A DNA stretch of 8,228 bases, taken from NCBI GenBank assembly GCA_017529175.1, contig JAFXNX010000348.1, positions 1 to 8,228 on the forward strand. Reading direction: 5' to 3'. This DNA is from Clostridia bacterium. Its GTDB lineage: Bacteria; Bacillota_A; Clostridia; Oscillospirales; CAG-272. The notes beneath the pieces were generated by a model. The model made no database searches. It saw only the letters and a program-made list of their open reading frames with translations, and had not been told where the DNA came from. Within the stretch, counting starts at the first letter, position 1, and each line of letters opens with the position of its first letter. Of this stretch, positions 1 to 6,460 are shown piece after piece. The position numbers and the translations under genes were made by a program.

Positions 1-1120
1 CTATGCCGTGATCTCCTCCTCCGTGTCCGAAGCCGTCCGATTCCGTTGAGACGGACTGATATACCTCGGTCTTTCCGCCGAAAACGTTGACTTCTATCCT
101 GTCCTTGCCCGTGTCTGCGATGATATCGCCCTTCGTTCCCATAACGTAAGTTCCGCGTCCCCATACGGCGGCGGAGGTAAAGGCGCACATGGTGAAAGAC
201 GCGGTGGCTCCTCCCTCGAACAGAAGATTCACCACCTGATGATCCACGACGTCGTTGCCGCAGTGATAAACGCATCTGCCGTAAGGGCCGGACGAAAGAT
301 TTTCCGTCAGCGCTTCCATCGTCGGTACCTGAGTCACAACGTCCGTCGGCCATCCGAAGTATCCTTCCCTTGCGGACTTGATATAACAGCTCTCAACGCT
401 GTACGGACAGGTGTGGTACGCAGGACATTCTATGCCGCATCTTTCCGTCGCGCCGTCAGGCGCCTCGGACGGCTTGAAGTGGGAAAGAGATCCGAAAGAA
501 GACACCGAAACGCAGCGCCGCCCAACGAGCCAGTGAAGGATATCCATATCATGACAGCATTTTTGAAGGATCATAGGAGAGGAGCTTTCGCTGTTTGCCC
601 AGTTCCCTCTGACAAAGGAATGGGCGTGATGCCAGAATCCCACCTTCTCGTCGGCTTTTATCGAGACGATATCGCCGATCGCACCCGAGTCTGTCAGCGC
701 CTTGAGTTTACGGTAAAAAGCGGTATATCTGAGAACGTGGCAAACGATCACCCGCCGCGACTTTGCGCGGGCCGTTTCCGCTATTTCAAAGCACTGCGAA
801 AGCACAGGAGATACGGGTTTTTCGAGGAGCAGATGATATCCGTGCTCAAGCCCGCCCATCGCGTGCTTGTAGTGACTTCTGTCCGGCGTCGCAACGATCA
901 GGACGTCGGCGAGGCGATCCGTTTCCAGCATTTCCTCAGCGGATGAAAAGCGCATATCTTCCGGAACGTTGAAGCGCTCTCCGAAGCGCTCCGTTCTGTC
1001 AGCGAGTATATCCGCGCAGGCGACGATCTTTACTCTGTCGCCCAACGTTTGAAGAGCGTTTGAATATGCGTTGCCTCTCGAACCAAGGCCTACAACAGCG
1101 ATACTTACGTATTTTTCCAT
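1..1120 (-). CDS. Gfo/Idh/MocA-family NAD(P)-dependent oxidoreductase, 3' end cut by window edge
   Basis: About 373 residues are visible; the C-terminus lies beyond base 1. The N-terminus is a Rossmann fold with beta-strand SIAVVGLGSRGNAYS (residues 6-20, G11/G13/G16 as the dinucleotide-binding loop). The family's EKP motif follows at 100-102, with K101 as the expected catalytic lysine. The C-terminal domain contains CCHDMD (188-193), the His/Asp pair typical of the subfamily. Four cysteines (C228, C232, C238, C245) form a CxxxC-x5-C-x6-C cluster, and a later stretch reads GPYGRCVYHCGND; both suit the larger sugar- or inositol-type members, though the substrate cannot be read from sequence. 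The ATG at 1120 is chosen because it precedes the Rossmann strand directly and has AAAGGAAG about 7 nt upstream. No signal peptide is seen, so it is probably cytoplasmic. It has its own promoter and is separated from the salvage operon by terminators, so it is likely an independent transcription unit. Family call is firm; substrate unknown. Confidence 0.9.
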   Translation of the reverse strand, partial: MEKYVSIAVVGLGSRGNAYSNALQTLGDRVKIVACADILADRTERFGERFNVPEDMRFSSAEEMLETDRLADVLIVATPDRSHYKHAMGGLEHGYHLLLEKPVSPVLSQCFEIAETARAKSRRVIVCHVLRYTAFYRKLKALTDSGAIGDIVSIKADEKVGFWHHAHSFVRGNWANSESSSPMILQKCCHDMDILHWLVGRRCVSVSSFGSLSHFKPSEAPDGATERCGIECPAYHTCPYSVESCYIKSAREGYFGWPTDVVTQVPTMEALTENLSSGPYGRCVYHCGNDVVDHQVVNLLFEGGATASFTMCAFTSAAVWGRGTYVMGTKGDIIADTGKDRIEVNVFGGKTEVYQSVSTESDGFGHGGGDHGI

Positions 1121-1225
1121 TTTTATTCTTCCTTTATCCCGTATTTTCAGCAAATATGCGTCGTACATAACGATTTTGATAAAAGCTCGTCTTGCTTTCC
1201 ACGCAAGCATTATATTTCGATAATT

Positions 1226-1255
1226 ATTCTACCATATTATTATAACGAAAATCAA
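1226..1255 (-). promoter_or_regulatory. Predicted sigma-A promoter for the Gfo/Idh/MocA gene
   Basis: On the minus strand a -35-like TTGATT (plus 1250-1255) is followed after 18 nt by TAGAAT (plus 1226-1231). A TG one base before the -10 gives an extended -10 (TGG-TAGAAT). The region is strikingly AT-rich compared with its surroundings and lies just after a terminator hairpin. The predicted start near 1219 leaves a leader of about 100 nt before the ATG at 1120, in which I see only a weak CTTGC/GCAAG stem and no recognised riboswitch. A second TATAAT-like hexamer (plus 1239-1244) overlaps the spacer but lacks a matching -35. Confidence 0.55.
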
Positions 1256-1261
1256 TATGTA

Positions 1262-1302
1262 AAAATCGAGTAGGCACTTATAGATCATGCCTACTCGATT
1301 TT
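1262..1302 (-). terminator. Strong intrinsic terminator hairpin (15-bp stem)
   Basis: Positions 1262-1276 and 1288-1302 are perfect reverse complements (15 bp) around an 11-nt loop (1277-1287). Read on the minus strand the stem runs into TTTTT, the form of a Rho-independent terminator. It lies just upstream of the promoter for the 1-1120 gene, so it would stop transcription from the right. A minus-strand TAG stop (1291-1293) sits inside the stem. No T-run follows on the plus strand. Confidence 0.75.
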
Positions 1303-1390
1303 CTGTGCCGTCAGAAGACGCAGCTTAAGCTGTTCTTTTGCGGTATCCCTTAGTGAACCGCCTGTTAAAAGACACTTAGTTAAATCGCCG
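1291..1390 (-). other. Hairpin-rich tail with a short open frame, possible repeat-element or structured 3' UTR
   Basis: Read leftward, this stretch follows a dockerin stop codon and ends in the 15-bp terminator stem. It contains several small structures: GCGGT/ACCGC (1340-1344 with 1357-1361), a perfect 12-bp palindrome CAGCTTAAGCTG (1321-1332) and CGTC-AGAA-GACG (1309-1320). CTTAGT occurs twice, 26 nt apart (1349 and 1375). One minus-strand frame is open from 1419 to the TAG at 1291-1293, its end reading KEQLKLRLLTAQKIE; it has no start codon or ribosome site that I can support. It could be the end of a small dispersed repeat, the 3' remnant of a lost gene, or an untranslated RNA tail. I cannot decide without a search of related genomes. 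Confidence 0.35.
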
Positions 1391-1444
1391 TCAACCGACA
1401 ACCCTCGCTTTGAGAACCGCTATGTCCTTGAAGTTGACCGCGCC
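1391..1444 (-). pseudogene. C-terminal remnant of a second dockerin gene (last 17 codons)
   Basis: On the minus strand the 17 codons before a TGA (1391-1393) read GAVNFKDIAVLKARVVG. The intact dockerin at 1657-3543 ends GIVNIKDISELKIKIAN, also 17 residues from the second calcium-loop glycine to the stop. The shared pattern G-x-V-N-x-K-D-I-x-x-L-K is the end of a type I dockerin repeat. Immediately upstream, where DxDGD should stand, the frame reads DVLNY and then continues antisense to an ATPase gene. So the similarity stops near 1445 and the rest of the gene is absent. No start codon or signal remains. I infer a broken gene. The match is short, so chance cannot be fully excluded. Confidence 0.5.
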
Positions 1445-1600
1445 GTAATTCAGAACGTCGTCTTCGCGCTCGGCGTAAAAGCCGCGGTCCTCGTACTCGG
1501 CGCGCTCGGTATAGCGATGATGTGGGAAGATGTGATAGCTGACGTCGGAGTCTCCGTCATAGCGATACTAAATTCGATAAGGATAATGAGATACAGATAA
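1445..1600 (+). pseudogene. C-terminal remnant of a heavy-metal P1B-type ATPase
   Basis: The only plus-strand gene trace in the window. From about 1445 the frame ending at TAA 1598-1600 reads VIQNVVFALGVKAAVLVLGA, then LGIAMMWEDVIADVGVSVIA, then ILNSIRIMRYR. This is the last pair of membrane helices of Cd/Zn/Cu-type P-type ATPases, whose C-termini typically read QN-IVFALGVK, LGALG, MW, FADVGV and LAxLN in this order. Family members are roughly 600-800 residues; only about 50 remain. The A-, P- and N-domains (DKTGT, HP, GDGxND) are nowhere in the window. Upstream of about 1445 the frame stays open but loses all ATPase resemblance and overlaps the dockerin remnant on the other strand. The frame is intact and ends 10 nt before a terminator, so loss of the 5' part looks recent, or the contig is chimeric here. 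Confidence 0.8.
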
Positions 1601-1610
1601 TAAAGAACGC

Positions 1611-1640
1611 AAAAAGGAGACGGCCTTCCGTCTCCTTTTT
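1611..1640. terminator. Bidirectional intrinsic terminator
   Basis: A perfect 13-bp stem (1611-1623 with 1628-1640) surrounds the 4-nt loop CCTT. The stem begins with AAAAA and ends with TTTTT, so both strands give a U-tract. The plus strand continues TTTTTATTTT and serves the ATPase remnant ending at 1600. The minus strand serves the lysozyme gene ending at 1657, 17 nt away. It is thus the natural divider of a convergent gene pair of which one partner is now a fragment. Confidence 0.9.
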
Positions 1641-1645
1641 ATTTT

Positions 1646-1664
1646 CAAACTGAAGATCAGTTTG
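1646..1664 (-). other. Small hairpin over the lysozyme stop codon
   Basis: CAAACTG (1646-1652) and CAGTTTG (1658-1664) form a 7-bp stem with a 5-nt loop that spans the TGA of the lysozyme gene (1657-1659). It lies just before the main terminator on the minus strand and could add to termination or protect the transcript end. It may also be fortuitous. Confidence 0.35.
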
Positions 1665-3543
1665 CGATCTTAATTTTAAGTTCGGATATATCTTTAATGT
1701 TGACGATGCCGTCTCCGTCGACGTCACAGTTGAATGCTACTATCTCGTCCGACGCCGATCCTTCACTGATATAGAACTTAAGAAGCGAAATATCTTTGAG
1801 CGATATTACTCCGTCACCGTCGACGTCGCCCGGTGTGACTACGGGTTCGGGGACTTCCGGAAGGTACGACTCCGCTTCTTCAAGAGTGCGGCAGAACTTC
1901 AGCCGTCTTATGACGATACCGTTGCCGACGCTCACGCCCTTGTTGTCATTGTACGGGTCGAATCTCAAAAGGTTGATATCGCCGTTCCAAAGATCATACT
2001 TCGACAGATCAATAAGGACCGTTTCCTCTTCTCCGCTCTCGCGAAGCTGGAAGTCCGCTCTGCAGTTCTCCGTGGAATACGTTATAGCTCCCGCGGAAAG
2101 GAAGATGGAAACGAACTGATATCCGCTTCCCGTATACGTTGTCTTTCCGGTAAACACCAAGTACTTGTACTCGTCCGCGGAGATCGCGAAGTTTCCGAGA
2201 CATCCGAACGGGTCGCCTGCGGTAGCGGTTATCGAAAGACCGTCGCCTGTCAGCTGCATCACAGCGTTATTGTAAAGGCTGAGGTACTGACTGTAGTCCG
2301 ACGAATCGAACGTAAGATCGTTCATGAAAGGAAGTACCTGTTTCGCGGTGGCGCACATTTTCAGCCGTCTGACGACGATCCCTCTTCCCACAGCGACGTC
2401 AGCGCTTCCGCTGCCCGATCCGTCGAATATGTCGATCCTTATCTGATGAATAGAACCGGTCCATAGACTCAGCCCCGACAGGTCGACCATAATATTCTCA
2501 TACTGTCCTGTCGCAGGCAGATAGATCGTCGTCTTACACGCCTCAGTGGCGCCGGGAGTCGCCCCCGCCGCAAGATAGAACGATATCCTTTGAGGATTCT
2601 CGCTCACGTAATTCGTCTTCGCTCTGAACATGAAATACTTGTAATTGTCGGCGTTCTTCGATATGTTCTCAAGATGTACGAACGGGTCGCTGACAGCCGT
2701 TGCGGTGATCGCAAGTCCTCCGTCCGTCAGAGCCATTGAGGCATTGTGAGTATCCGCAAGAAGTTGATTGTAGTCGGAGCTGTCAAACACGAAGTCGTCG
2801 GTATTCAGCGTATTTGCCGGATACTGATTGAGTCCGTGCTGTTTTACGTACGTCGGATAGTCGAAATAGCAGACGTCCATATCGCAGCTCGTATCCGAGA
2901 CGCCCGGCTGAGGTCCCTTCGAGCCGTACTGCCACATTCTGCACTCGGAGCTGTGGTCATAGCTGCCTTCCTGATGGTTATGCCAAAGCGCCATCCATAT
3001 CTCATATTTCTGGCGAAGGACGGCAGTATTCAGCTTTGTGTTGTACCAGCTTTTTCCGCTGTATATTCCCGCCATATAGCCGCCGGCCATGATCGTGTCG
3101 CAGAACGCCTCACACATCTGCGTTCGAAGAGCGGTGGTAAGTCCGCCCTGATAGTTTGAATCCTCGATATCGTAGTAAACCGGATATTCGAGCTTGCGCC
3201 CGTTGAGCCACGTCAGAACGTTGTTCGCTTCCCTTGTCGCGCCGGCAACGTCTGTTGCGTATGTATAGATATATACGCCGAGGTTTATGTCTCTGGCTTT
3301 CGCCTGTGCGTAGAAGTCTTCAAAGCACTTGTCTTTTCCGCCCGCGCCGATCCTGAGGATGACGAAGTCGATACCGGATGCTTTGATCTGATCCCAATTG
3401 CAACCTTTCTGCCAAGCGGAGATGTCGATACCGTGCGCTTTATAAGTCGCGGCGGCTTCAGTCTTGCGCGCCATGAACGGAACTGCCGTTGCGATCATGA
3501 CGAGTGTGATGATGAGGCATGTGATCTTTTTGATTGTTCTCAT
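1657..3543 (-). CDS. Secreted GH25 lysozyme with two tandem modules and a C-terminal type I dockerin
   Basis: The product (628 aa) would cleave the MurNAc-GlcNAc beta-1,4 bond of peptidoglycan outside the cell. A signal peptide spans about residues 1-31 (MRTIKK, hydrophobic core, cut near TEA-A). The GH25 domain covers about 34-232: GIDISAWQ with D40, YPVYYDIED with D125 and E127 as the catalytic DxE pair, GIYSGKSWY (159-167), IWMALWH (182-188) and a final MWQYGS...DMDVCYFDYP. It holds seven cysteines (48, 73, 144, 148, 201, 220, 225), suggesting disulfides. Two related modules follow (about 249-398 and 408-551). Each starts with an FDSSDY motif and ends near GIV(V/I)RRLK; they look like beta-sandwich binding domains but I cannot name a family. 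The dockerin (about 572-628) has two calcium loops, DVDGDGVISLKD (573-584) and DVDGDGIVNIKD (607-618). The ATG is supported by AAGGA 7 nt upstream. The gene starts 24 nt after pdp, so read-through from the salvage operon is likely. No cohesin or scaffoldin is in the window. Confidence 0.93.
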   Translation of the reverse strand: MRTIKKITCLIITLVMIATAVPFMARKTEAAATYKAHGIDISAWQKGCNWDQIKASGIDFVILRIGAGGKDKCFEDFYAQAKARDINLGVYIYTYATDVAGATREANNVLTWLNGRKLEYPVYYDIEDSNYQGGLTTALRTQMCEAFCDTIMAGGYMAGIYSGKSWYNTKLNTAVLRQKYEIWMALWHNHQEGSYDHSSECRMWQYGSKGPQPGVSDTSCDMDVCYFDYPTYVKQHGLNQYPANTLNTDDFVFDSSDYNQLLADTHNASMALTDGGLAITATAVSDPFVHLENISKNADNYKYFMFRAKTNYVSENPQRISFYLAAGATPGATEACKTTIYLPATGQYENIMVDLSGLSLWTGSIHQIRIDIFDGSGSGSADVAVGRGIVVRRLKMCATAKQVLPFMNDLTFDSSDYSQYLSLYNNAVMQLTGDGLSITATAGDPFGCLGNFAISADEYKYLVFTGKTTYTGSGYQFVSIFLSAGAITYSTENCRADFQLRESGEEETVLIDLSKYDLWNGDINLLRFDPYNDNKGVSVGNGIVIRRLKFCRTLEEAESYLPEVPEPVVTPGDVDGDGVISLKDISLLKFYISEGSASDEIVAFNCDVDGDGIVNIKDISELKIKIAN

Positions 3544-3567
3544 AGTTTTTTCCTTATATAAATTTTA

Positions 3568-4869
3568 TTATTTTACTGTTTTATAAATCAGTTTTTCGGG
3601 ATCCGGTTTAACGTCCGATTTTGAATACGCCCCGAGCAGCGTCTTCTCCGCCGATCCTATAAGCGAACTGTCTGACGTATAGAGCTTTGCAATAACGTCG
3701 CCGCGTTTTACACGGTCCCCGCTCTTTGCAAATATTTCTATTCCCGCGCTGTAATCTATCGCGTCGCCCGCTTTGAGTCTGCCGGCTCCGAGGATAGAGG
3801 AAGCGTCTCCGATCTTTTCGGTATCCATTTTCGATATGAAGCCGTCGAAGTCTGATTCGACCTCATATACGCAAGGCGCTTTCGGGAAGAGCGAAAAATC
3901 GTCGAGATACGCGCTGTTTCCTCCTTGCGCCGCTACCCACTCCTTCATCTTTTCGAACGCCTCGCCCGAGTCGATGACGCGCTCGACGTCGCCTCTTGCC
4001 GACTCGACGTCCGTATTGTTGACCATAGCCGCCATATTTGATGCGAGGGCAACGCAGACTTCACGAAGGTCTCCCTTCACTTCTCCCTTGAGAACTCTTG
4101 CGGCTTCAATGACCTCAAGTGAATTTCCGACGGCGTTGCCGAGGGGTACGTCCATATTAGTGAGAAGCGCCGTGCAGCGTCTGCCGCAGGCTTTGCCTAT
4201 CGAAACCATAGTTCTTGCAAGGCGCTCCGCTTCGTCAAGATCTTTCATAAAAGCTCCGCTTCCGACTTTGACGTCAAGAACGATCGATTTTGAGCCGGCG
4301 GCGAGTTTTTTGCTCATTATGCTTGAGGCAATGAGAGGTATCGAATCCACCGTTGCCGTTACGTCGCGAAGCGCATACAGCTTTTTGTCGGCGGGAGCGA
4401 GATTTGCGCTCTGCCCCGCGATAACTACACCGACGCTCTTCGCCTGAGAAATGAATTTGTCAGACGGCACCGTCGTCATAAATCCTTCGATCGATTCGAG
4501 CTTATCTATAGTGCCTCCGGTATGTCCGAGCCCTCTGCCGGACATTTTTGCAACGACGCCGCCGAGGCAGGCAACGGTCGGCGCTACGATAAGGGACGTC
4601 TTGTCTCCCACTCCGCCTGTACTGTGCTTGTCGACAGTCGCGTCGCCGAGCATTGACAGATCGAGCGTATCTCCCGAACGCATCATGGCGTCTGTGAGGT
4701 AAGACACCTCGTCGTCAGTCATTCCGGTAAAACATACCGCCATGGCGAACGCGGACATCTGATAGTCCGGAACGTCCCCGCGCGTAAATCCGTCGATAAG
4801 GAACTTTATCTCGTCACGCGTCAGCTCTTCGCCGCGTTTTTTCTTATGTATTATGTCAAGAACTCTCAT
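3568..4869 (-). CDS. pdp: Pyrimidine-nucleoside phosphorylase
   Basis: This 433-aa cytoplasmic enzyme splits uridine, deoxyuridine or thymidine with phosphate into the base and (deoxy)ribose-1-phosphate. Length is that of the full family. The glycosyltransferase-family-3 type N-terminal helices (1-65) are followed by the phosphate loop KHSTGGVGDK (81-90, H82). The family signature SGRGLGHTGGTIDKLE lies at 110-125. LRDVTATVDSIPLIASSIMSKK carries R168, S183 and K187, which align with E. coli DeoA R171, S186 and K190. A C-terminal beta domain begins near 330. The Gram-positive Pdp/PyNP type is favoured over a strict thymidine phosphorylase from overall resemblance; specificity is not proven. The ATG overlaps the upstream TGA by 4 nt (ATGA) and has a strong AGGAGGG 4 nt upstream (plus 4874-4880), so it combines coupling with efficient initiation. 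It acts on the uridine made by the cdd product in the same operon. Confidence 0.96.
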   Translation of the reverse strand: MRVLDIIHKKKRGEELTRDEIKFLIDGFTRGDVPDYQMSAFAMAVCFTGMTDDEVSYLTDAMMRSGDTLDLSMLGDATVDKHSTGGVGDKTSLIVAPTVACLGGVVAKMSGRGLGHTGGTIDKLESIEGFMTTVPSDKFISQAKSVGVVIAGQSANLAPADKKLYALRDVTATVDSIPLIASSIMSKKLAAGSKSIVLDVKVGSGAFMKDLDEAERLARTMVSIGKACGRRCTALLTNMDVPLGNAVGNSLEVIEAARVLKGEVKGDLREVCVALASNMAAMVNNTDVESARGDVERVIDSGEAFEKMKEWVAAQGGNSAYLDDFSLFPKAPCVYEVESDFDGFISKMDTEKIGDASSILGAGRLKAGDAIDYSAGIEIFAKSGDRVKRGDVIAKLYTSDSSLIGSAEKTLLGAYSKSDVKPDPEKLIYKTVK

Positions 4870-6017
4870 TTTACCCTCCTGCCGTTGACCGGACCTATAT
4901 ATTCAATACTAATGTTATCCGCTTTAATATCCGAAAAGCTCCCGTACTCGCGCACCGTAATTTCACCTTTCAGCGCGAGGCGGCAAAGCGCTTTCGTATA
5001 ATCTTCGATATTATTGTCTGCTACGAGTTTGATCGCGCCCTCGGCAAGACCGACGCGCGATGACGTCCCCGCATCTCTGACCGACCATGTTCCGCCGTTT
5101 GATATAAGACGTTTGAGCGCCGCGACTGACGCGGCACCGAAATCGCGGTCGGGGTAAGGCGTCATCTCATCCGTAAAAACTCCGTAACTGCAGTAAACGG
5201 GGAGAACGCGTCCTGAGGTCCTCTTCGCGGCGTCACATACGCCGTATACCGCCGCGCCGTAAGGCGCGATAACGTCGACGCCGTTTTCATAGAGTTCCGA
5301 CGCCGCGTCGACGTCAGACATTTCATCGTCGTCCGGAAGCTCGAAAACGCCTCCGTCGCTGATCCTGCAAACGACGTTCAATACGTCTTTTCCCTTTTCC
5401 TTTGCCGCATACGACAAACCATGGACAAAGCCGCCGAAGCACTCGATCGAGTTCGATATCGCGGCGAGCGCGAAAAACGCGGGATGAGTGAAGCCTTCGT
5501 TTATAACGGCGTATCCCGCCGCCCATCCGACGTCCGCATCCTTGAAGACGACGAAGTGAGTGTTCTCAAACAATATCTGTCCGAGCTCCTCCTTCGGCAT
5601 AAGAGTCCCTACCGCAAGAAACATCGTATCGGGATACTTCAACTGGATCGACGTGACAACGCTTCCCATCATCTCTCCCGAACAGACCACAACGTCCGCT
5701 CCGTACTTTACTGCAAGGGACAGAGCGTTTTCTCTCGATTTGTCATCGTCACCGACCGTAAAAAACTCGGAAAAGCGGTATCCGTTCTCTTCGGCAAACG
5801 CCATGACGTCGCGCGACGCTTCCTCGTCCGCTCTGCCGGATAACTCCGGCGCGTCGTTGACGTATGCGATATGGAACGCACCGTTATTCTCCGCGTGCTC
5901 TGATGTAACAGCGGTATCTTTGATATCGCGCGTGCCCGAACACGAAACGGAAAACAACACCGACGCCGCGGAAATTATAAGAGATACGATCCTTAAAACC
6001 GACGGCGAACTCTTCAC
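4866..6017 (-). CDS. BMP-family lipoprotein, probable nucleoside-binding protein (divergent)
   Basis: The 383-aa product begins with a lipoprotein signal (LRIVSLIISAASVLFSVSC); Cys26 is the expected lipidated residue and the mature protein would sit on the outer face of the membrane. The rest is a periplasmic-binding fold of the basic membrane protein / Med type (about 48-380). Family-like stretches are GADVVVCSGEMMGS (106-119), DADVGWAAGYA (160-170), IECFGGFVHGLSYAAK (191-206), GVDVIAPYGAAVYGVCDAAK (246-265) and a late VGLAEGAIKLV. The usual N-terminal DxSFN-like motif after the first strand is not recognisable (here YVNDAPELSGRADEE), so the ligand pocket may differ. The GTG start overlaps the cdd stop (GTGA, 6014-6017) and no convincing Shine-Dalgarno is seen, so translation is probably coupled to cdd. 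No other start precedes the signal peptide. The operon context suggests a nucleoside ligand; that is inference. No permease or ATPase of a transporter is in view. Confidence 0.8.
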   Translation of the reverse strand: MKSSPSVLRIVSLIISAASVLFSVSCSGTRDIKDTAVTSEHAENNGAFHIAYVNDAPELSGRADEEASRDVMAFAEENGYRFSEFFTVGDDDKSRENALSLAVKYGADVVVCSGEMMGSVVTSIQLKYPDTMFLAVGTLMPKEELGQILFENTHFVVFKDADVGWAAGYAVINEGFTHPAFFALAAISNSIECFGGFVHGLSYAAKEKGKDVLNVVCRISDGGVFELPDDDEMSDVDAASELYENGVDVIAPYGAAVYGVCDAAKRTSGRVLPVYCSYGVFTDEMTPYPDRDFGAASVAALKRLISNGGTWSVRDAGTSSRVGLAEGAIKLVADNNIEDYTKALCRLALKGEITVREYGSFSDIKADNISIEYIGPVNGRRVK

Positions 6018-6442
6018 TTATTCAAGTCAGACGGTCCGAAGCTGAGCGGGAGCAGTTCCTTAAGGCGGTACTCGTTGATCTCGTTTCCGTCGAACAGCAA
6101 AACTTTGAACTCCTCCGCGTCGCAAAATTCGCTGATCACCTGGCGGCATACTCCGCAGGGTGAGGCAAAGCCCTTGATATTTCCCGAGCGCCCTCCGACT
6201 ATCGCGATCTCGGAGAACTCCCTCTCGCCTTCGCTCACCGCTTTGAAAAACGCCGTGCGCTCGGCGCAGTTCGTTGGGGTATACGTGCTGTTTTCAATAT
6301 TGCACCCGGTATATATTTTTCCGTTTTTACATCTGAGCGCCGCCCCGACGAAATATCCGGAATACGGTGCGTACGCCTTCATCATGGCGTCTGTCGCCTT
6401 GTTTACCAGGTAAACGGATTCTTCTTTATTTGATACGGTCAT
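6014..6442 (-). CDS. cdd: Cytidine deaminase
   Basis: This zinc enzyme hydrolyses cytidine and deoxycytidine to uridine and deoxyuridine, feeding pdp. From the ATG at 6442 it is 142 aa, close to the short homotetrameric type. YAPYSGYFVGAAL (24-36) begins the fold, and GCNIENSTYTPTNCAERTA (46-64) holds the first zinc ligand C59 and the proton shuttle E61. SPCGVCRQV (94-102) supplies the other zinc ligands, C96 and C99. All catalytic residues are present. An upstream in-frame GTG at 6454 would add four residues. I prefer ATG because it has GGA about 7 nt upstream and the extra residues are not part of the family, but GAGAG before the GTG keeps that start possible. It follows deoB by 18 nt and overlaps the lipoprotein gene by 4 nt. 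Confidence 0.95.
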   Translation of the reverse strand: MTVSNKEESVYLVNKATDAMMKAYAPYSGYFVGAALRCKNGKIYTGCNIENSTYTPTNCAERTAFFKAVSEGEREFSEIAIVGGRSGNIKGFASPCGVCRQVISEFCDAEEFKVLLFDGNEINEYRLKELLPLSFGPSDLNK

Positions 6443-6460
6443 ATCTGTTTCCACGCTCTC

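Noticed and set aside
239..946. Long plus-strand open frame opposite the oxidoreductase
   Set aside because: It is antisense to the well-supported Gfo/Idh/MocA frame, has no recognisable domain, and its arginine-rich make-up is typical of an antisense shadow.
1121..1218. Possible riboswitch in the leader of the 1-1120 gene
   Set aside because: Only one weak 5-bp stem is visible and no known aptamer motif or terminator/antiterminator pair is seen in the leader.
1391..1598. Minus-strand frame running through the whole ATPase remnant into the dockerin-like tail
   Set aside because: Upstream of about 1445 it is the exact antisense of a strong P-type ATPase C-terminus, and the calcium-loop residues expected in a dockerin are missing there. 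Only the last 17 codons look real.
3544..3600. Separate promoter for the lysozyme gene in the AT-rich end of pdp
   Set aside because: TATA-like stretches exist, but none has a matching -35 at proper spacing and the best one lies against the ribosome binding site.
3773..4447. Plus-strand open frame of about 224 codons opposite pdp
   Set aside because: The pdp frame has every catalytic motif; the plus frame is a Ser/Ala-rich mirror with no start context.
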